A stretch of DNA of 64,000 nucleotides, taken from Amycolatopsis sp. 195334CR. GTDB lineage: Bacteria > Actinomycetota > Actinomycetes > Mycobacteriales > Pseudonocardiaceae. A model generated the notes under the pieces. The model ran no database searches, was not told the origin of the DNA, and saw only the letters and a program-made list of their open reading frames with translations. The position numbers were made by a program, and so were the translations under genes. The stretch spans positions 517,447 to 581,446 of the forward strand of contig NZ_JAFJMJ010000004.1 in assembly GCF_017309385.1 (NCBI RefSeq), written 5' to 3'. Positions 18,401 to 31,500 of this stretch are shown in pieces (the stretch's first letter is position 1; each line of letters begins with the position of its first letter).

Positions 18401-21400
18401 ATCCCCGGTGGCGTCGAGGTGGTCAGCATGGCCGGGGAGGCGCTGCCGAACGCGGTGGTCACCGACCTGCACCGGCTGCCGGGCGTGCGCCGGGTGCTCA
18501 ACCTGTACGGGCTCACCGAGGCCAGCGTCTACTCGACCTTCGCCGGCCTGCCGGGCGGACCGGTGGACGGCAACGCCACCATCGGCGGTCCCGTGCCGGG
18601 GGTCCGCGTCTTCGTGCTCGACGGCAGCCTGGAACCGGTGCCGCTCGGGGTGCCGGGGGAGCTGTACGTGGCCGGACCGGGTGTCGCCCGGGGGTACCAC
18701 GACCGGCCGGGGCTGACCGCCGAGCGGTTCCTGCCGGATCCCTCGGGCACCCCGGGCTCCCGCATGTTCCGCACCCGCGACCTCGCGCGCTGGCGGCCGG
18801 ACGGCACGCTGGAGTTCCTCGGCCGCGCCGACCACCAGGTCAAGGTCCGCGGTTTCCGGATCGAGCTGGGCGAGGTCGAAGCCGCCCTGCGCGGCCGGGC
18901 CGGGGTGCTCGAAGCGGCGGTCACCACGACCACCGAACGCGGCGACACGCAGCTCGCCGGGTTCTACGTGCCGGACGGCGAGGACCCCGGTGAGGACGCG
19001 ATCCGGGCCGCACTGCGCGAGATCCTGCCCGAGTACATGGTGCCCGCGCACCTGCGGTGCCTGCCCGCGCTGCCGCGCACACCGAACGGCAAGTTCGACC
19101 GCGGCGCGCTGCCCGAGGTGTCCGCGCCCACCCGCGGCGGTGGCCGCGGTGCCGCGCGGACCGCGGCCGAAGAGGTGGTCAGCGGGATCTGGGCGAAGGT
19201 GCTCGGGGCCGGTGAAGTCGGTCCGGAGGACAACTTCTTCGCACTCGGTGGCGACTCGCTGCGCAGCCTGCGGGTGCTGGGCCTGTTGCGGGAGCGGGGA
19301 TTCGCCCTCGAACTGCAGGACCTGTTCCGCTGCCAGACCGTGGCCGAGCTGGCCGCCGCGCTCGAACACGGCGGCCGGGTGCCGGAGCCGACCGCGCCGT
19401 TCGACCTGGTGTCCGAAAAGGACGGTGAACTGCTGCCGCCGGGGCTGGCCGACGCCTACCCGATGGCCGCGGCGCAGGCGGGCACGCTCTACCACAGCAC
19501 GATCGACCCGAACACGCCGATCTACCACGATCTGATCGGCTACCACGTCCGCGCGCCCTACGACGAGCAGGCGCTGGGCGCGTCGCTGGCCGCGGTGGTC
19601 CGGCGGCACCCGGCACTGCGCACCTCGTTCGACCTGGTCACCTACAGCGAGCCGATGCAGCTGGTCTGGGCCGAAGCGGAACTGCCGCTGGAATTCGGCG
19701 ACCTGCGCGAGTTCACCGACGTCGAGCAGGAAGAGCGGATCGCGGCGTGGCTGGAGGAGGAGAAGACCCGCGGCTTCACCTGGACCCGCGCGCCACTGGC
19801 CCGGATCAGGGTGTTCCGCCGGGCGGCGGACCGCTTCACCATCGTGATCAGCTTCCACCACTCGATCCTCGACGGCTGGAGCATCTCCACCCTGTTCGGC
19901 CACTGGCTCGGCGACTACCGGCGCCGCCTGCGGGGTGAGCCCGGTGGTCTGGACGAGCGGGACACCGGTGCCTACCGCGAGTTCGTCGCACTGGAACGCC
20001 GTGCCGCCCGCGACCCGGAGCAGCGGGACTACTGGTACCGCAAGACCAGCGCGCTGCCGTCGCTGCGCCTGCCGGATACCGCGGGCACGCCCGCCGGACC
20101 GCGGGGCGCGGCCCGCCAGTACCTGCTCGACGGCGGTGTCGCCGACCGGTTGCGCGAGGCCATGCGGGCCGAGGGCCTCACGGTCAAGTACGCCTGCCTC
20201 GCCGCGCACCTGTGGGTGCTCGGCCAGGTGACCGGGCACGCCGAGGTCTACACCGCGCTCGCTGCGAACGGGCGGCCACCGCAGTCCGGTGTCGCCGAGG
20301 AGTGCGGGCTGTTCGTCAACGGCGCGCTGGTGCGCACCACCCTCGCCGAGGGCAGCTGGACCGATCTCGCGCGCACGGTGTTCGACGCCGAATGCGAGCT
20401 GATGCCCTACCGGCACTTCCCCTACGCCGAGGTGCACCAGCTCGCCGGGTCGGGGCTGGCGGTGGAGACCGGCGTCAACTTCGTCCGCTACCTGGCCTAC
20501 GAATCGCTGGCGGACAACGAAGACGTGCACGTGCTCGACTCGACCCTGTTCGAGGAGACCGAGTTCCCGTTCGCGGTCTACTTCGTCGCGGACCCGCAGA
20601 ACGCCGAGATCCTCATCCGGGTCCAGTACGACGGGCACCGCTTCGGCGCCGACTGGATCGACGAGGTGGCCGGGCGGTACCTGACCGCGCTGGAGCGGTT
20701 CGCCGCCGATCCGGCGGCCCCGTACGGCAGGCCGGCCGGGCTCACCGACCGGGTGGCCGAGCGGTTCGGGTTGCCGCCGGGCGGCATCGAGCGGATCTCG
20801 GCGTTCACCCCGGTGCAGCGCGACCTGTACCTCGAACACGCCGCCCGGCCCGACGTCGGCGCGTTCATCCCGGCCTTCTCGCTGGACCTCGGGCTTGACG
20901 GGGACGCGGACCGGTGGCGCGCCGCTGTCCAGTCGGTCACCGCGGCCGAGGAGCTGATGCGCTCCGCCCCGGTGCTGCTCGACGGCGAACCGGCGCTGGC
21001 CGTGCTGTCCCCGTCCGAAGTGGACTGCCCGTTGCTCGACGTGCGCGAGGCGGCCGAGCAGCCGTACGGCCTGCTCGACGCGATTCCCGAGCACGCGCAA
21101 CGGCCCTACGCCCCGGAGGGCGAGCCGCTGATCCGGCACCTGCTGGTCCGCGACGAGCACGGGCACCTGCAGGCGGTCGTCGGCGCGCACCACGCGGTGA
21201 TCGACGGGCCGTCGGTGCCGCTGATGTTCCGGCGGCTGGTGGACGCCTACCACGGCCGGGACGCGGGCCGGGACGGCGCCGAGTCCTTCCTCGACCGCGT
21301 GCCCGAGATCGCCGCGCGCTTCGACCGCCCGGAAACGCTGGACTACTGGCGCGGCCTGGCTGCGACCTCGGCGGCGCTGGAGATCCCGCCGGTGCCCGAG

Positions 21401-23929
21401 GGCGACGGCCGCGCCGTGCTGCGGCCGGTGGCTTCGCTCGAAGGCGACGACCTGGCCGCCGTCCGCGCCTGGTGCGAGGCCAACGGGCAGCGGTTGCCGG
21501 GCTTCCTGCTGGCGTTGTTCGCCGCCTTCGCCGGACGGCATGCGGCGGGGCAGGACGACTACTTCGTCTACACGCTGGCCGGTGGCCGTCCGCCGGAGCA
21601 GGCCGATTCGCTCGGCTGCTACCTGCACGTCCTGCCGGTGCACGTACCGCGGCCGGGGCCGGCGGAATCGGCGGCCGACTACGCCGCGCGCTTCCGCCGG
21701 CGACGTCGGGAAGCACGCGGGCACGAGGCGGTCTCCGCCTTCCAGCAGCGCCGGATCCTGCCCGAGGACAACCTCCGGTTCGTCTTCAACTTCCTGCCGG
21801 CCAACCTGGTCGCGAAGGTGGGTGGCGACGTCGCGTACGCCACCTACGAGGACGTGCCGTTCGACGAGGCGCACCTGACCCTGCGCGAGTACGACGACCA
21901 CATCGAACTGCTCTTCCAGTGCGCGCCGGACCTGTTGTGGGGTGAGCACTTCGCCGCCGCCTTCGCCCGGTTCGCGGTCGCCGCGGTGTCCGGCGGCCCG
22001 TTGGCCGCGGTGCCGTCGGTGCACGGCGAGGCCGAAGCCTGGCTGCGGCAGGTCAGCGCCGGACCCACTCGAGACCCCGGCTGGGAGACCGTGCTGGAGT
22101 GGGTCGAGCACACCGCGGCCGCCCAGCCGGACACCGTCGTGCTGTCCGAAGGGGACCGACAGCTCACCCATCGCGAACTCGGCGAGCAGGCGAACCGGCT
22201 GGCCCGCGGCCTGGTCGCGCTCGGTGCCGGGCCCGGCGAGGTGGTCGCCGTGGCGGTGCCGCGCTCGGCCGAGCTGGTGGTCTCGCTGCTGGCCGTGGTC
22301 AAGACCGGCGCCGCGTTCCTGCCGGTCGACCCGGAACTGCCCGCCGAGCGGGTGGCGATGATGATCGGCGACGCCGGGGCGAAGCTGGGCCTCACCGTCA
22401 CCGGCACCCTGCCGGTCCTGCCCGAGCTGAAGTGGCTGGTGCTCGATGATCCCGGGGCGTCGGCCCGCCTGGCCGAACTGCCCGCGCACGACCTGAAGCC
22501 GGAGATCTCCGACGGGACACCGATGTACGTGCTGTTCACCTCCGGGTCCACGGGACGGCCGAAGGGCGTGGTCGTCGAACACCGCGGTGTGGTGAACCGG
22601 CTGCACTGGATGCAGGAGGAGTTCGAGCTGACCGGCGCCGACGTGGTGGCGCAGAAGACCCCCGCCGGGTTCGACGTCTCGGTCTGGGAGTTCTTCTGGC
22701 CGCTGGTCGCCGGGGCACGGCTGGAGGTGCTGCCGCCCGGCGCCCACCGCGATCCCGGCCAGCTGGTGAAGGTCATCCGCGCGGCGGGGGTCTCGGTACT
22801 GCACTTCGTGCCGTCGATGCTGAGCGTGTTCGCCGAGGATCCCGAAGCGCCGGAGTGCACCAGCGTGCGCGACATCGTGTGCAGTGGTGAGGTCCTGCCG
22901 GGTGCGCTGCGGGACCGGGTGGCCGGCGTGCTGCCGGGTGCCCGCCTGCACAACCTGTACGGGCCGACCGAAGCCTCGATCGACGTGACGCGCTGGGCGT
23001 GTGCCGAGGATTCCGGTCCGTCGGTGCCGATCGGCCGGGCCGTGCCGAACACCTCGTTGCACGTGGTCGACGCGGGCGGGCGGCTCGTGCCGCCCGGGGT
23101 GGCCGGTGAGCTGTGCATCGGCGGGGTGCAGGTGGCGCGCGGGTACGCCGGGCGCCCCGGGCTGACCGCCGAACGGTTCGTGCCGGATCCCCACGGCGTT
23201 CCCGGCGCCCGGGTGTACCGCACCGGGGACCGCTGCCGGTGGCGCGCGGACGGCGCGCTGGACTACCTCGGCCGCGACGACGGCCAGCTCAAGATCCGGG
23301 GCCAGCGCGTGGAACTGGGCGAGATCCAGACCGTGCTGGCGCGGCACGAGGACGTCCGGGAGGCGGTGGTCAGGGCCCGCGACGGCGGTCGCGGCGAAGG
23401 CGACGTGCTGCTCGACGCCTACCTGGTGCCCGCCGGTGCCGGACTGTCCACAGAGGACGTCCGGGCGCGCGCCAGGGTGGTGCTGCCCGGCTACATGCTC
23501 CCGGCCACCTGGACCGTGCTGGACGAGCTCCCGGTCACCGCCAACGGCAAGCTCGACCACCGCGCGCTGCCCGCCCCGGACGACGTCACCGGGAACTCGG
23601 CGGCGGTGGTGCCCGCCACCGAGCTGGAGGCGGCGATCGCGGCGGTGTGGGCGGAGACGCTGGACCGCCCGGTGCCCGGGGTGACGGACAACTTCTTCGA
23701 CCTCGGCGGGCATTCGCTGTTGCTGCTGCGGGTGCACGCCCGGCTGCAGCGGGCGCTGGACCGTCCACTGCGGATCGTGGACCTGTTCAGCCACCCGACG
23801 GTGCGGGCGCTGGCCGCGCACCTCGGCGGCGCGGACGGGGGCGAGCCCGCCGCGCGGCCGCGGGCGGGCAGGCGGCGGGCCGCCGCGGAACTGCGGCAGA
23901 AGCGCCTCGGGGCCAGGGGCGCGCGGTGA
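12431..23929 (+). CDS. hybrid PKS-NRPS megasynthase: KS-AT-pseudoKR-ACP-C-A-PCP-C-C-A(Ser)-PCP
   Basis: A 3832-aa assembly-line protein. KS (8-430) has Cys179 (TACSSS), [13 protein letters not shown] and [12 protein letters not shown] (535-830) has Ser618 in [10 protein letters not shown] and HAFH, so malonyl is likely. A shrunken KR relic (890-1180) lacks the GGxGxxG and Ser/Tyr residues, so the beta-keto group should stay. ACP Ser1225. C1 (1290-1720) has HHIVSDY. A1 (1725-2215) has an unassigned pocket, about D-S-W-T-S-A-L-V-Y-K. PCP Ser2276. Then two C-type domains in tandem (about 2320-2760, HHSILDGWS; 2775-3190, HHAVIDGPS). A2 (3200-3690) has pocket about D-V-W-H-V-S-L-I-D-K, the Ser pattern. 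PCP Ser3762. There is no terminal TE, so the chain must pass to another protein. Domain borders are estimates. Confidence 0.95.
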   Translation: MEQGTGLEIAVVGLGGRFPQAPDVARFWSLLCAGAEGIRELTADELCESGVDSAEAGAAGYVRAAAVVDGEDRFDAGYFGCTPREAALLDPQQRLFLECAAEALQSAGHDPDQEPGAIGVFASVSVNEYGLRNVYPHRGLDDVVGYLQKLLANDKDFIASRTAYKLGLRGPAVTVQTACSSSLVAIHLACQSLLAGESDLVLAGGSTVRVPQRIGYHGGENGIASPDGHCRPFDKLAAGTIPGNGAGVVVLRRLQDALDDGDPIRAVIRGSAINNDGAAKIGYTAPSVTGQAEVIRAALAAAEVHPDTVGMVEAHGTATPLGDPIEVAALTQAYRSAGATGGGYCALGSLKGNIGHLDSAAGVAGVIKAVLAVEAGLIPPSPHFTEPNPEIDFDGSPFYVSTGLHEFPGDGPRRAAVSSFGIGGTNAHLLLEQPPAKVSHKRGRAAETIVVSARSAAALARSSERLAEHLAAHDGLNLADVAHTLQTGRTAMTHRRAFSAHDVEEAVRALRDPEAGTTAEAGEGTASVAMLFPGQGSQYAGMGSGLHAEEPAFREALDDCASLLDFDLRALLFTTGDEASERLGRTEFTQPALFAVQYAIARLWESRGVRPAAMLGHSIGEFVAAHLAGVFSLEDALRLVVRRGELVQRMPGGAMLATRLPAAELAALLDGELALAADNGPADSVASGPVAAVEALRDRLTGRGVRTRFLRTAHAFHSPLVEPVLDEFRAAFDGVELHPPHIPYLTNVTGTWVRPEEATDPAHWCRHLRGTVRFAEGVRALREEVGGVLLEAGPRRTLSSLAAARTGAASAGPTNVVVPTLPAADPATEGAQLAAATGAVWAGGVPVDWAGPRGAERRSRVELPTYPFERRRYWIDPPETTARPDGPQVRTWESGTAPAEGGPFLLLADDPLPELENAAVATNPDDLEAAAREHGPLRLVTSRAPEPYENLIADGLLTGITVLTHAGLAVESADRAKETVVALAAAGTHRVVDVDRLPSGGRRRAAVLRSLIADASAAEGPAVVAYRGEQRYLPGLRPVESTGSGWLRAGTTFAVAGTRGPLADALTGVTVRPAAELDTADGVLFEGAPAEDVDRLARELLDTATRLDAESVVLVLPGTTGQERVFARRLGMVAQDAEVNWVVLEWDGERRPAEWAAALATNRATTLSASAPAVAWLDTGDVAETPVEAPKRTVTEEQVAGLMANLLGVPDVGLRRDFFALGGHSLLATQLAAQLTDRFGVELSVRDLLTEPTVAGIAAVLDGLRAAPAGHALPELRPAPADGPAPASSTQESLWFLQELDPGSAFYVMANDVWLTGELDTGALRAALDELVRRHETLRTAMPLADGRPVQVVGPPRAQPLPELDLSALGDPEAEVARIAAEFCREPFDLRAGDLLRTRLLRLAPTRHVLLVSTHHIVSDYWSSGLLFHEIFRLYESFAAGRSPDLPELAVQYRDYAHWQAAAHEGHHLDDQIAYWKQRLAGAAPLLELPADRPRPAVQSRRGGWQEFSLSPAATERLKELGRESGAAPFMVLLTALKAVLHRYTGREDLLVGTFNANRTKAELEPVIGLFANTLVLRTEVGGELSFRELLARVRDTCLGAYQHQDVPFERLVDEIAPGRDLSSNPLFQVMLVLESAPVGEIGASGLEVDVRALDNNTAKFDLLFIVFPGEERGAFHGLVEYNADLFDPETVERMAGHFTTLLTAAVEAPDTPVGRLPLIEGVEQALLTAWAGNPDPEPAEETLVDLFEREAAAHPTRAAVRTADTTLSYGALDEAANRLARRLTELGAGPEAPVAVCLPRDEHLVVTLLAVLKAGSAYVPLDPAYPAERLTFMLADSGASVVVTTEVLADSPAYVLRLDDPAEVARIAGHATTPPPRALTHRSAAYLLYTSGSTGRPKGAITEHGGLRVLLDWGRGLYSDELLAGMLASSSVCFDSSVWELFLPLCHGGCVVLVENVLALPRLPEPVAAGVRIVNTVPSAAAELARTGGIPGGVEVVSMAGEALPNAVVTDLHRLPGVRRVLNLYGLTEASVYSTFAGLPGGPVDGNATIGGPVPGVRVFVLDGSLEPVPLGVPGELYVAGPGVARGYHDRPGLTAERFLPDPSGTPGSRMFRTRDLARWRPDGTLEFLGRADHQVKVRGFRIELGEVEAALRGRAGVLEAAVTTTTERGDTQLAGFYVPDGEDPGEDAIRAALREILPEYMVPAHLRCLPALPRTPNGKFDRGALPEVSAPTRGGGRGAARTAAEEVVSGIWAKVLGAGEVGPEDNFFALGGDSLRSLRVLGLLRERGFALELQDLFRCQTVAELAAALEHGGRVPEPTAPFDLVSEKDGELLPPGLADAYPMAAAQAGTLYHSTIDPNTPIYHDLIGYHVRAPYDEQALGASLAAVVRRHPALRTSFDLVTYSEPMQLVWAEAELPLEFGDLREFTDVEQEERIAAWLEEEKTRGFTWTRAPLARIRVFRRAADRFTIVISFHHSILDGWSISTLFGHWLGDYRRRLRGEPGGLDERDTGAYREFVALERRAARDPEQRDYWYRKTSALPSLRLPDTAGTPAGPRGAARQYLLDGGVADRLREAMRAEGLTVKYACLAAHLWVLGQVTGHAEVYTALAANGRPPQSGVAEECGLFVNGALVRTTLAEGSWTDLARTVFDAECELMPYRHFPYAEVHQLAGSGLAVETGVNFVRYLAYESLADNEDVHVLDSTLFEETEFPFAVYFVADPQNAEILIRVQYDGHRFGADWIDEVAGRYLTALERFAADPAAPYGRPAGLTDRVAERFGLPPGGIERISAFTPVQRDLYLEHAARPDVGAFIPAFSLDLGLDGDADRWRAAVQSVTAAEELMRSAPVLLDGEPALAVLSPSEVDCPLLDVREAAEQPYGLLDAIPEHAQRPYAPEGEPLIRHLLVRDEHGHLQAVVGAHHAVIDGPSVPLMFRRLVDAYHGRDAGRDGAESFLDRVPEIAARFDRPETLDYWRGLAATSAALEIPPVPEGDGRAVLRPVASLEGDDLAAVRAWCEANGQRLPGFLLALFAAFAGRHAAGQDDYFVYTLAGGRPPEQADSLGCYLHVLPVHVPRPGPAESAADYAARFRRRRREARGHEAVSAFQQRRILPEDNLRFVFNFLPANLVAKVGGDVAYATYEDVPFDEAHLTLREYDDHIELLFQCAPDLLWGEHFAAAFARFAVAAVSGGPLAAVPSVHGEAEAWLRQVSAGPTRDPGWETVLEWVEHTAAAQPDTVVLSEGDRQLTHRELGEQANRLARGLVALGAGPGEVVAVAVPRSAELVVSLLAVVKTGAAFLPVDPELPAERVAMMIGDAGAKLGLTVTGTLPVLPELKWLVLDDPGASARLAELPAHDLKPEISDGTPMYVLFTSGSTGRPKGVVVEHRGVVNRLHWMQEEFELTGADVVAQKTPAGFDVSVWEFFWPLVAGARLEVLPPGAHRDPGQLVKVIRAAGVSVLHFVPSMLSVFAEDPEAPECTSVRDIVCSGEVLPGALRDRVAGVLPGARLHNLYGPTEASIDVTRWACAEDSGPSVPIGRAVPNTSLHVVDAGGRLVPPGVAGELCIGGVQVARGYAGRPGLTAERFVPDPHGVPGARVYRTGDRCRWRADGALDYLGRDDGQLKIRGQRVELGEIQTVLARHEDVREAVVRARDGGRGEGDVLLDAYLVPAGAGLSTEDVRARARVVLPGYMLPATWTVLDELPVTANGKLDHRALPAPDDVTGNSAAVVPATELEAAIAAVWAETLDRPVPGVTDNFFDLGGHSLLLLRVHARLQRALDRPLRIVDLFSHPTVRALAAHLGGADGGEPAARPRAGRRRAAAELRQKRLGARGAR
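15098..15971 (+). other. degenerate ketoreductase relic in the first PKS module
   Basis: Between AT and ACP about 290 residues keep the outline of a [16 protein letters not shown] matches [14 protein letters not shown] of the next PKS, and [17 protein letters not shown] stands where GGLGRIG should be. Both the dinucleotide loop and the Ser/Tyr catalytic region are lost. It is probably structural only, so this module should not reduce. Confidence 0.75.
19450..22060 (+). other. tandem condensation-type domains within the first megasynthase
   Basis: Two consecutive C-superfamily domains lie between PCP1 and the Ser-type A domain. The first starts at [15 protein letters not shown] and has [10 protein letters not shown]; the second starts at [15 protein letters not shown] and has [10 protein letters not shown]. 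Both keep HHxxxDG. One may form the peptide bond while the other modifies the residue (for example dehydration, epimerisation or recruitment of a tailoring enzyme). Confidence 0.85.
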
Positions 23930-23956
23930 ACGACGGAATGACTACGAGACGGTCAG

Positions 23957-26900
23957 GTGAGGTTTGTGAGTGATCCGGTAGACGCGATCGCGGTGGTCGG
24001 CATGAGCTGCCGGTTCCCCGGTGCGGACGATCCCGAGCGGTTCTGGGCCAACCTGACCGCCGGCGTGGAGTCCATCTCCACCTTCGACCCGGCCGAGCTG
24101 CGGGCGGCCGGGGTCGACCCGGCGCTGCTGGACCACCCCGGCTTCGTGCCGAGGGGCGGGGTGCTCAGCGACCTCGACCGGTTCGACGCCGCCTACTTCG
24201 GTTACAGCCCGCGCGAGGCCGAGCTGATCGACCCGCAGCAGCGGCTGTTCCTCGAATGCGCGGCGGGCGCGCTCGACGACTCCGGGTACGACCCGGCGCG
24301 GTTCGACGGCGTGGCGGGCATCTACGCCGGGGTCGGGCTCAGCTCGTACATGTGGAACAACATCTACCCGAGCGAGAGCGAGCTGGCCGACGTCAGCCAG
24401 ATGCAGATGATCCTGTCGGTGGACAAGGACTACCTGGCCACGCGCGCGGCGTACAAGCTCGACCTGCGCGGGCCCGCGGTGACCGTGCAGAGCGCCTGCT
24501 CCACCTCGATGGTGGCCATCCACCTGGCCTGCCAGGGCCTGCTCACCGGGGAGTGCGACATCGCGCTGGCCGGTGGGGCGTCGCTGATCCTGCCGGAGGT
24601 CCGCGGGTACGTGTACGAGGAGGGCGGCGTGCTCTCCCCGGACGGGCACTGCCGCTCCTTCGACGCCGACGCCAAGGGCACCGTGCCGGGCAGCGGGGTC
24701 GGCGTGGTGGTGCTGCGGCGCCTGGAGGACGCGCTGGAAGACGGGGACACGATCCACGCGATCGTCCGCGGTTCGGCGATGAACAACGACGGTTCGGCGA
24801 AGGTCGGCTACACCGCGCCCGGCACGCGCGGGCAGACCCAGGTGATCACCGACGCGGTCAGCGCCGCGGGCGTGGACGTGGACACCATCGGGTACGTCGA
24901 GACGCACGGCGCGGCCACCCCGCTCGGCGACCCGATCGAGATGACCGCGCTCGCCGACGCCTTCCGCGCGCTCGGCGCCGACCGGGACCGCGCGTGCGCG
25001 ATCGGCTCGCTGAAGTCGAACATCGGGCACCTCGACTCGGCCGCCGGGGTGGCCGGGTTCATCAAGTCGGTGCTGATGGTCAAGCACGGGAAGGTCCCGC
25101 CGAGCCTGCACTTCCGGGCCCCGAACCCGAACATCGACTTCGCCTCGATGCCGTTCTACGTCAACGCCGAACTCGCCGGCTGGCCGGTGCCCGGGGTGCC
25201 GCGCCGGGTGGGCATGAGCTCGTTCGGCATCGGCGGCACCAACGCGCACATCGTCGTCGAGCAGCCCCCGCCACCGCGGCGGCGGGCACCGGGGGGTGGG
25301 GAGCGGCCGATCCTGCTCTCCGCGCGCACCCCCGCCGCACTGGAGCGGGCCACCGACCGGCTGGCCGAGCACCTGCGGGCGCACCCGGACCTGGTTCTGG
25401 CCGACGTGGCGGGCACCCTCGCCACCGGCCGCCGGGTGCACGCCCACCGCCGGGCCGTGGTGGCGGCCGACCTCGCGGGCGCGGCGAAGGCACTGGAGAA
25501 CCGGGCACCGGAGGTGTTCACCTCGGCCGGGCCCGCCGGGAGCCGGTCGGTGGTGTTCCTCTTCTCCGGCGTCGGCGACCAGTACGTGAACCTGTGCTCC
25601 GGGCTGTACCGGGACGAACCGGTGTTCCGCGCCGAACTCGACCGGTGCGCCGAACTGTTCACCCCGCACCTGGGCTTCGACCTGCGGGAGAAGCTGTTCG
25701 ACAGTTCGGCCGAACCGGCGGGCGAACTGCCCGCCGACCCGTTCGCCCGGCTCCTCCAGGAGCGCGAGGCGGGGCCGCTCGACGAGACGATCGTCGCGCA
25801 GCCGCTGCTGTTCGCCGTCCAGTACGCGATGGCGCGGTTGTGGATGCACTACGGCGTGCGCCCGGACGCCCTGCTCGGCTACAGCGTCGGCGAGTACGTC
25901 GCGGCCGCCGTCGCCGGGGTGTTCTCGCTCGCGGACGCCACCTGGCTGGTCGCCCGCCGCGCGCGGCACATCGGCGGCTTGCCCGGGGGCGCGATGCTCG
26001 CGGTGATGAGCGCGGCCGAGCGGGTCGAGCCGCTGCTGGGCGACCGCCTGTCACTGTCCGCTGTGGACGCTCCCTCGCTGTGCGTGGTCGGCGGCCCGGC
26101 GGAGGAGGTCGACGCGCTCGCCGAACGCCTGCGCGCCGACGGCGTCGCCAGCCGCCGCGTGCCCGCCGAGCACGCGTTCCACACCTGGATGATGCGCCCG
26201 CTGGAGGAAAGCCTGCGGGCCGACTTCGACGGGGTGGGCCTCAAGCCGCCGGAGATCCCGTACCTGTCCAACGTCACCGGGCAGTGGGTCACCCCGGCCG
26301 AAGCGACCGATCCCGGGCACTGGGCGCGGCACAGCGTGGCCACCGTCCGGTTCGCCGACCAGATCGAGGCGATGTGGCAGCTGACCGCGCCGGTGGTGGT
26401 CGAACTGGGGCCGGGCCGCGCGCTGGGGAGCCTGCTCGTGCAGCACCCCGCTCGCGCCGACGACGGCCTCGTGCTGGCCACCTCGCCCGCCGCGCACGAT
26501 CGGGCGGAGGACCGGACGGTCCTGCTCGAAGCGCTGTCCAGGGCCTGGCTCGCCGGGGTCGAGGTGGACTGGCCGAAACTGCACGCGAGCGGTGAATGGG
26601 GCCGGGTGAGCCTGCCCGGCTACCCGTTCGAGCGCACCAGCTACTGGCTGTCCGCGCGGGCGCCGGGCAAGGCCGTCCCCGGTCCGCGGGCCACCGGCAG
26701 GCAGGCCGATCCGGCGGACTGGTTCCACCTGCCGAACTTCTCCCGCGGCCTGCCGCCGGAGGCCGAGGCAGACGCGGCGGCCGGGGAGACCTGGCTCGTC
26801 GCCGGGGACGCCGAGTCGATCGCCGGCGCGGTCGCCGCCCGTTCGGCCGCCCGGGTGATCCGGGTGAGCTGGGGCGAGGCGTTCACCGCGCACGGCGAGG

Positions 26901-28543
26901 ACCGGTACACCCTCGATCCCGGCGAGCTGGACGGCTGGCTGACCCTGCTGCGCGGGCTGAAGGACGCCGTGCCAGGGCGCGTGGTGTTCGGTGTGGACGG
27001 TCCGCAGTGGGACTTCACCGCCTTCCACGGCCTGGTGTCGCTGGTGCGCGCGTGGACCGAATGCGGGTTCGTCGACGACGTGGAGATCGGCGTGCTGTCG
27101 GTGTCCGGGCTGGCCGTGGCCGGGGAGACCGAGGTGCGGCCGGAACGCGGCATGGTGGCGGCGCTGTGCCGGGTGATCGGCCAGGAACTGCCGCAGGCGC
27201 GCTGCCGGTTCATCGACACCGCGCCGGCGGTCTGGACCCGTCAGCGTGAGCGCCTGCTGACCCACCTGCACGCGGAAATCGTGGCGGGTCAAGACGATTG
27301 TGTCGCCTACCGCGGTGACACCCGCTGGGTGCGCGGCTTCGTGCCCGCCCGGCTGGCGGCCACGGGCGCCACGCGCCTGCGTGAGGGCGGGTGCTACCTG
27401 GTTTCCGGCGGGCTCGGCCGGATCGGCGCGGTGATCGGGGAACTGCTGGCCACCCGCAGGGCCCGGATAGGCGTGATCCGGCGTTCGGTGGTGCCCGCCC
27501 GCGACCAGTGGGACGACTACCTGGCGAACGCCGATCCGGACGACTCGGTCGCCGCCGAGATCACCACGATCCGGCGGCTGGAGGCGGCGGGTGCCACGGT
27601 GGCCACCGCCTCGGCCGACGTCGCCGACGAGGAGGCCTTCGCGGGCGCGGTGTCGCGGCTGGAACAGGAACTCGGCCCGTTCGACGGCGTGTTCCACGTG
27701 GCCGGGGTGGTGACCGCGGAGGGCGTGGTGCCGCTGGCCGAGGCGACACCGGACAGCGCGGAACCGCACCTGGCCGCGAAAGCGCGGGGGGTGCGGGTGC
27801 TGGCCGGGGTGTTCGCCGGGCGGGAGCTCGACTTCGTGCTGCTGTGCTCGTCGATCGCGTCGGTGCTCGGCGGGATCGGGTTCGCCGCCTACGCCGCGGC
27901 CAACCTGTACACCGAGTTGTTCGCCGCCGGCCGGTCCGCCGCCGACGGCACCCCGTGGACGGCACTGGCCTGGGAGGGCTGGACCGTCGAGGGCGACGAC
28001 GACGCGGCGGCGACGCTGCGCGAGTACCTCATCGACGAGGACGACGCGAGGGGCGTGCTCGACCGCGTGCTCGCCGGGAGCCTGCCCGCCCAGCTGGTGA
28101 ACTCGACCGGCGACCTGGAGTCCCGGTTCGACCAGTGGTCCGGCGACGGTGACGACGGCGAGCCCGCACCCCGCCACGGCGGCGGGCACGCCCGCCCGGA
28201 CCTGCAAACCGCGTACGTGGCACCGGAGACCGAGATCGAGAAGCTGCTCGCCGGGGTGTGGGCGGGCCTGCTCGGCATCGACCGGGTCGGCGTGCACGAC
28301 AACTTCTTCGAACTCGGCGGCCACTCGCTGCTCGGCACCAGGGTGATCTCGCGGGTGCTGAAGGACCTGCGGGTCCAGGTGCCGCTGCACACCCTGCTGA
28401 CCAGCCCGACGGTGGCCGAACTCGCCGCTGCGGTGGCGGAACTGAAGGCCGCGCCGGCGGCGCCGTCGATCACCCGCGTCGACCGCGGTGGTTACCGGCA
28501 GCGCCGCGAAGCGGCCGAGCCGACAGGAGCGATGACCCAGTGA
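23957..28543 (+). CDS. type I PKS module KS-AT-KR-ACP
   Basis: A single 1528-aa PKS extension module. KS has Cys181 (SACSTSM), [11 protein letters not shown] and [12 protein letters not shown] has Ser643 in [10 protein letters not shown] and HAFH, so malonyl is expected. KR has SGGLGRIG (about 1150), Ser in [11 protein letters not shown] and the YAAAN catalytic tyrosine (about 1312), so it looks active and should give a beta-hydroxy group. The LDD motif of B-type KRs is not seen. ACP Ser1457 lies in [11 protein letters not shown] basic tail follows. GTG 23957 is used, though GTG 23966 is also possible. It is 27 bp after the first megasynthase and shares GTGA with the next gene, so the three are translated together. 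It carries no obvious docking domain. Confidence 0.94.
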   Translation: MRFVSDPVDAIAVVGMSCRFPGADDPERFWANLTAGVESISTFDPAELRAAGVDPALLDHPGFVPRGGVLSDLDRFDAAYFGYSPREAELIDPQQRLFLECAAGALDDSGYDPARFDGVAGIYAGVGLSSYMWNNIYPSESELADVSQMQMILSVDKDYLATRAAYKLDLRGPAVTVQSACSTSMVAIHLACQGLLTGECDIALAGGASLILPEVRGYVYEEGGVLSPDGHCRSFDADAKGTVPGSGVGVVVLRRLEDALEDGDTIHAIVRGSAMNNDGSAKVGYTAPGTRGQTQVITDAVSAAGVDVDTIGYVETHGAATPLGDPIEMTALADAFRALGADRDRACAIGSLKSNIGHLDSAAGVAGFIKSVLMVKHGKVPPSLHFRAPNPNIDFASMPFYVNAELAGWPVPGVPRRVGMSSFGIGGTNAHIVVEQPPPPRRRAPGGGERPILLSARTPAALERATDRLAEHLRAHPDLVLADVAGTLATGRRVHAHRRAVVAADLAGAAKALENRAPEVFTSAGPAGSRSVVFLFSGVGDQYVNLCSGLYRDEPVFRAELDRCAELFTPHLGFDLREKLFDSSAEPAGELPADPFARLLQEREAGPLDETIVAQPLLFAVQYAMARLWMHYGVRPDALLGYSVGEYVAAAVAGVFSLADATWLVARRARHIGGLPGGAMLAVMSAAERVEPLLGDRLSLSAVDAPSLCVVGGPAEEVDALAERLRADGVASRRVPAEHAFHTWMMRPLEESLRADFDGVGLKPPEIPYLSNVTGQWVTPAEATDPGHWARHSVATVRFADQIEAMWQLTAPVVVELGPGRALGSLLVQHPARADDGLVLATSPAAHDRAEDRTVLLEALSRAWLAGVEVDWPKLHASGEWGRVSLPGYPFERTSYWLSARAPGKAVPGPRATGRQADPADWFHLPNFSRGLPPEAEADAAAGETWLVAGDAESIAGAVAARSAARVIRVSWGEAFTAHGEDRYTLDPGELDGWLTLLRGLKDAVPGRVVFGVDGPQWDFTAFHGLVSLVRAWTECGFVDDVEIGVLSVSGLAVAGETEVRPERGMVAALCRVIGQELPQARCRFIDTAPAVWTRQRERLLTHLHAEIVAGQDDCVAYRGDTRWVRGFVPARLAATGATRLREGGCYLVSGGLGRIGAVIGELLATRRARIGVIRRSVVPARDQWDDYLANADPDDSVAAEITTIRRLEAAGATVATASADVADEEAFAGAVSRLEQELGPFDGVFHVAGVVTAEGVVPLAEATPDSAEPHLAAKARGVRVLAGVFAGRELDFVLLCSSIASVLGGIGFAAYAAANLYTELFAAGRSAADGTPWTALAWEGWTVEGDDDAAATLREYLIDEDDARGVLDRVLAGSLPAQLVNSTGDLESRFDQWSGDGDDGEPAPRHGGGHARPDLQTAYVAPETEIEKLLAGVWAGLLGIDRVGVHDNFFELGGHSLLGTRVISRVLKDLRVQVPLHTLLTSPTVAELAAAVAELKAAPAAPSITRVDRGGYRQRREAAEPTGAMTQ

Positions 28544-31500
28544 GCGCAGAGCACGAGCAGATCCACCGGTTCCCGGCGTCCTTCGCCCAGCGGCGGCTGT
28601 GGCTGGTCCAGCAGGTCGATCCGGGCAACCCGTTCTACCTGATCCCGATGGGGATGCGGTTGCGCGGCGAACTCGACGTGCCCGCGCTGCGGCGGGCGCT
28701 GGCCGCCGTGGTCGACCGGCACGAGGCGCTGCGCACCGGGTTCGCCGTCGAGGACGGCGAGCCGGTGCAGGTGGTGCGTGGCCGGGTGGAGGTGCCGTTG
28801 CCGGTGACCGACCTGCGGGCGCACGCCGACCCGGAGGCGGAACTGGCCCGGCTGGAGGCCGAACTCGGCGCGCGCCCGTTCGACCTGGCCGAGCCGCCGC
28901 TGCTGCGCGCGCTGCTGGTCCGGCTGGGCGAGGCCGACCACCAGTTGCTGATCACCATCCACCACATCGTCTGCGACGCCTGGTCGCAGGACATCTTCTT
29001 CCGCGAACTGGGCGAGTGCTACGCCGCCTTCGCCCGTGACGAGACTCCCGAACTGCCCGAACTCGCCGTGCAGTACCCGGATTTCGCGATCTGGCAACGG
29101 GATCTGGCCGAGACACCGGAGTTCGCCCGCCAGCTGGACCACTGGCGCGAGCACCTGCGTGACGCGCCCCGGCTCTCGGCGCTGCCGCTGGACCGGCCGC
29201 GCCAGGCGAAGCGGGACCACCGCGGTGCCTGGCACGACTTCGTGGTCCCCGCCGACGTGCTCGATGAGCTCCGGACGTTGGCCAGAGCGCACAACTGCAC
29301 GTTGTTCATGGTCGTGTTCGCGGCCTTCTCGGTGCTGCTGTCGCGTTCGGCCGGGCAGGACGACCTGGTGATCGGCTCGCCGATCACCGGCCGGGGCCGT
29401 CCGGAACTGGAGGACCTGGTCGGGTTCTTCGTCAACACGCTGCCGCTGCGTGCCGACCTCTCCGGCGATCCGGCGTTCACCGAACTGCTCGCCAGGGTGC
29501 GCCGGACCTGCCTGGACGGGGTGGCCAACCAGGACGTGCCGTTCGAGAAGCTGGTCGAGGAGCTGGCACCGGACCGCGACCCCAGCCACGACCCGCTGTT
29601 CCAGAACATCCTGGTGTTCCAGGGACCGGCGAGCGCCGAGGTCGGCGTCGGCGACCTTTCCCTGGAGTACCAGGGGAAGAACAACAACACCGCGAAGTTC
29701 GACCTGTCCCTGTACGCGGGGGAGGCCGAGGACGGGCTGCGGTGTTCCTTCGAGTACGCCACCGCGTTGTTCGACCCCGGAACCGTCGAACGCCTCGGCC
29801 GCCGGTTCACCACGTTGCTGACCGGGATCACCGCGGACCCCGGCACGCCGCTGTCCGCGTTGCCGCTGCTGGACGGCGGTGAGCGCGACCGCCTGCTGGA
29901 GTGGGGGCGGCGCGGCTGGCCCGAGGTGCCGGTGCCGGAGGCCACCCTGCCGGAACTGGTGCTCGGGTCCACTTCGGACGCGACCGCGGTGTGGCACGCG
30001 GATCGGGTGCTGACCTACGCCGAGCTGGACCGGGAATCCGGCCGGCTGGCCCGGCGCCTGCGGGCCGCCGGGATCGGACCGGACGTGCGGGTCGGCGTGT
30101 GCCTGCCGCGCACACCGGACCTGGTGATCGCGTTGCTCGCGGTATTGCGGGCCGGGGGCGCGTACGTGCCGCTGGACCCGGAGTACCCCGCCGAGCGGCG
30201 GCGGCTCATGCTCACCGACGCGGACGCTCCCGCGCTGATCACCGACGACCCCGGCGCCTTCGACGGCTATGACGGCCAGGTGCTCACCGTCGGGGGCGAT
30301 GGCGCGGAGGCCCCACTGCCGGAAACGCCGCCGTCCGGGCAGAGCGCCGCCTACGTCATTTACACCAGCGGCTCCACCGGCCGTCCTAAAGGGACGGTCA
30401 TCTCCCACGACGCCGTGCGGCACCTGCTGTCCTGGGGCCGCGACCTGCTCGACGACGACGAACTGGCCGGCGCGGTCGCGACCTCCTCGGTCTGCTTCGA
30501 CGCCTCCGTGCTCGACCTGTGGGTGCCGCTGGCCTTCGGCGGCCGGGTGGTGCTGGTGGACAACGCGTTGCACGTCGGCACGCTGCCGGACGAGGCGGCG
30601 GCGATGGCGCGGTACTTCTTCGCGGTGCCTTCGGTGGTCGGTGAACTGCTGCGGGCCGGGCGCCTGCCCAGCGACCTGCGCACCTACATCGCCGGTGGCG
30701 AGGAACTGCCCGCGGCCACGGCACGCGCGATCTTCGACGCCGGTGCCCGCCGGGTGGTCAACGTCTACGGCCCCACCGAAACCACGGTCGTCGCCACCAG
30801 CCTCGAACTGACCGCGGGCGAACAGCCGGACGTGCACCTGGGCCGGCCGCTCGGCCACGCCAGGGTGTTCGTGCTCGACGACACGGGCGCACTCGCGCCG
30901 ACCGGGGTCTTCGGTGAGCTGTACATCGGTGGTTCGGGGGTCGGGCTCGGTTACCTCGGCAATCCGGCGCTGACCGCGTCGCGGTTCGTGCCCGATCCCT
31001 TCGGTGAGCCGGGTGCGCGGCTGTACCGCACCGGTGACGTGGTGCGCTGGCGGTCCGACAGCGGGCTGGAGTTCCGCGGCCGGGCCGACCACCAGGTGAA
31101 GATCCGCGGGTTCCGGATCGAACTGGGTGAGGTGGAGGCGGCGCTGGCCGGGTTCCCCGGGGTCACCGAATCGGCCGCGAAGGTGGTCACCACCGAGGCG
31201 GGGGAGCGGCTGCTGGCCGGGTACCTCACCGGGGACGTGGACACCGGCGCGGTGAAGGCGTTCCTGCGTGAGCGCCTGCCCGCCTACCTGGTGCCCGGCG
31301 TGCTCGTCCGGCTGGACGAACTGCCGCGCACGGTGAGCGGGAAACCCGATCGCTCGCGCCTGCCCGAGCCCCGGCCCGCCGCGCGCGAGACCCAGCGCGT
31401 GGCCCCGCGCAACCAGATGGAACGGCTGGTGCTCGGCATCTGGCAGGACGTGCTGTCGCGGCAGGACGTCGGGCCGCACGACAACTTCTTCGACCTCGGC

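Noticed and set aside
17534..23821. 2095-codon minus-strand open frame opposite the first megasynthase
   Set aside because: Antisense shadow of C-A-PCP-C-C-A-PCP; His/Gln/Arg-rich, no recognisable fold.
24880..24940. KS of the second megasynthase called inactive because of THGAAT instead of HGTGT
   Set aside because: The catalytic Cys, both His and the NIGHLD Lys-Ser-Asn region are intact; the change flanks the His and is probably tolerated.
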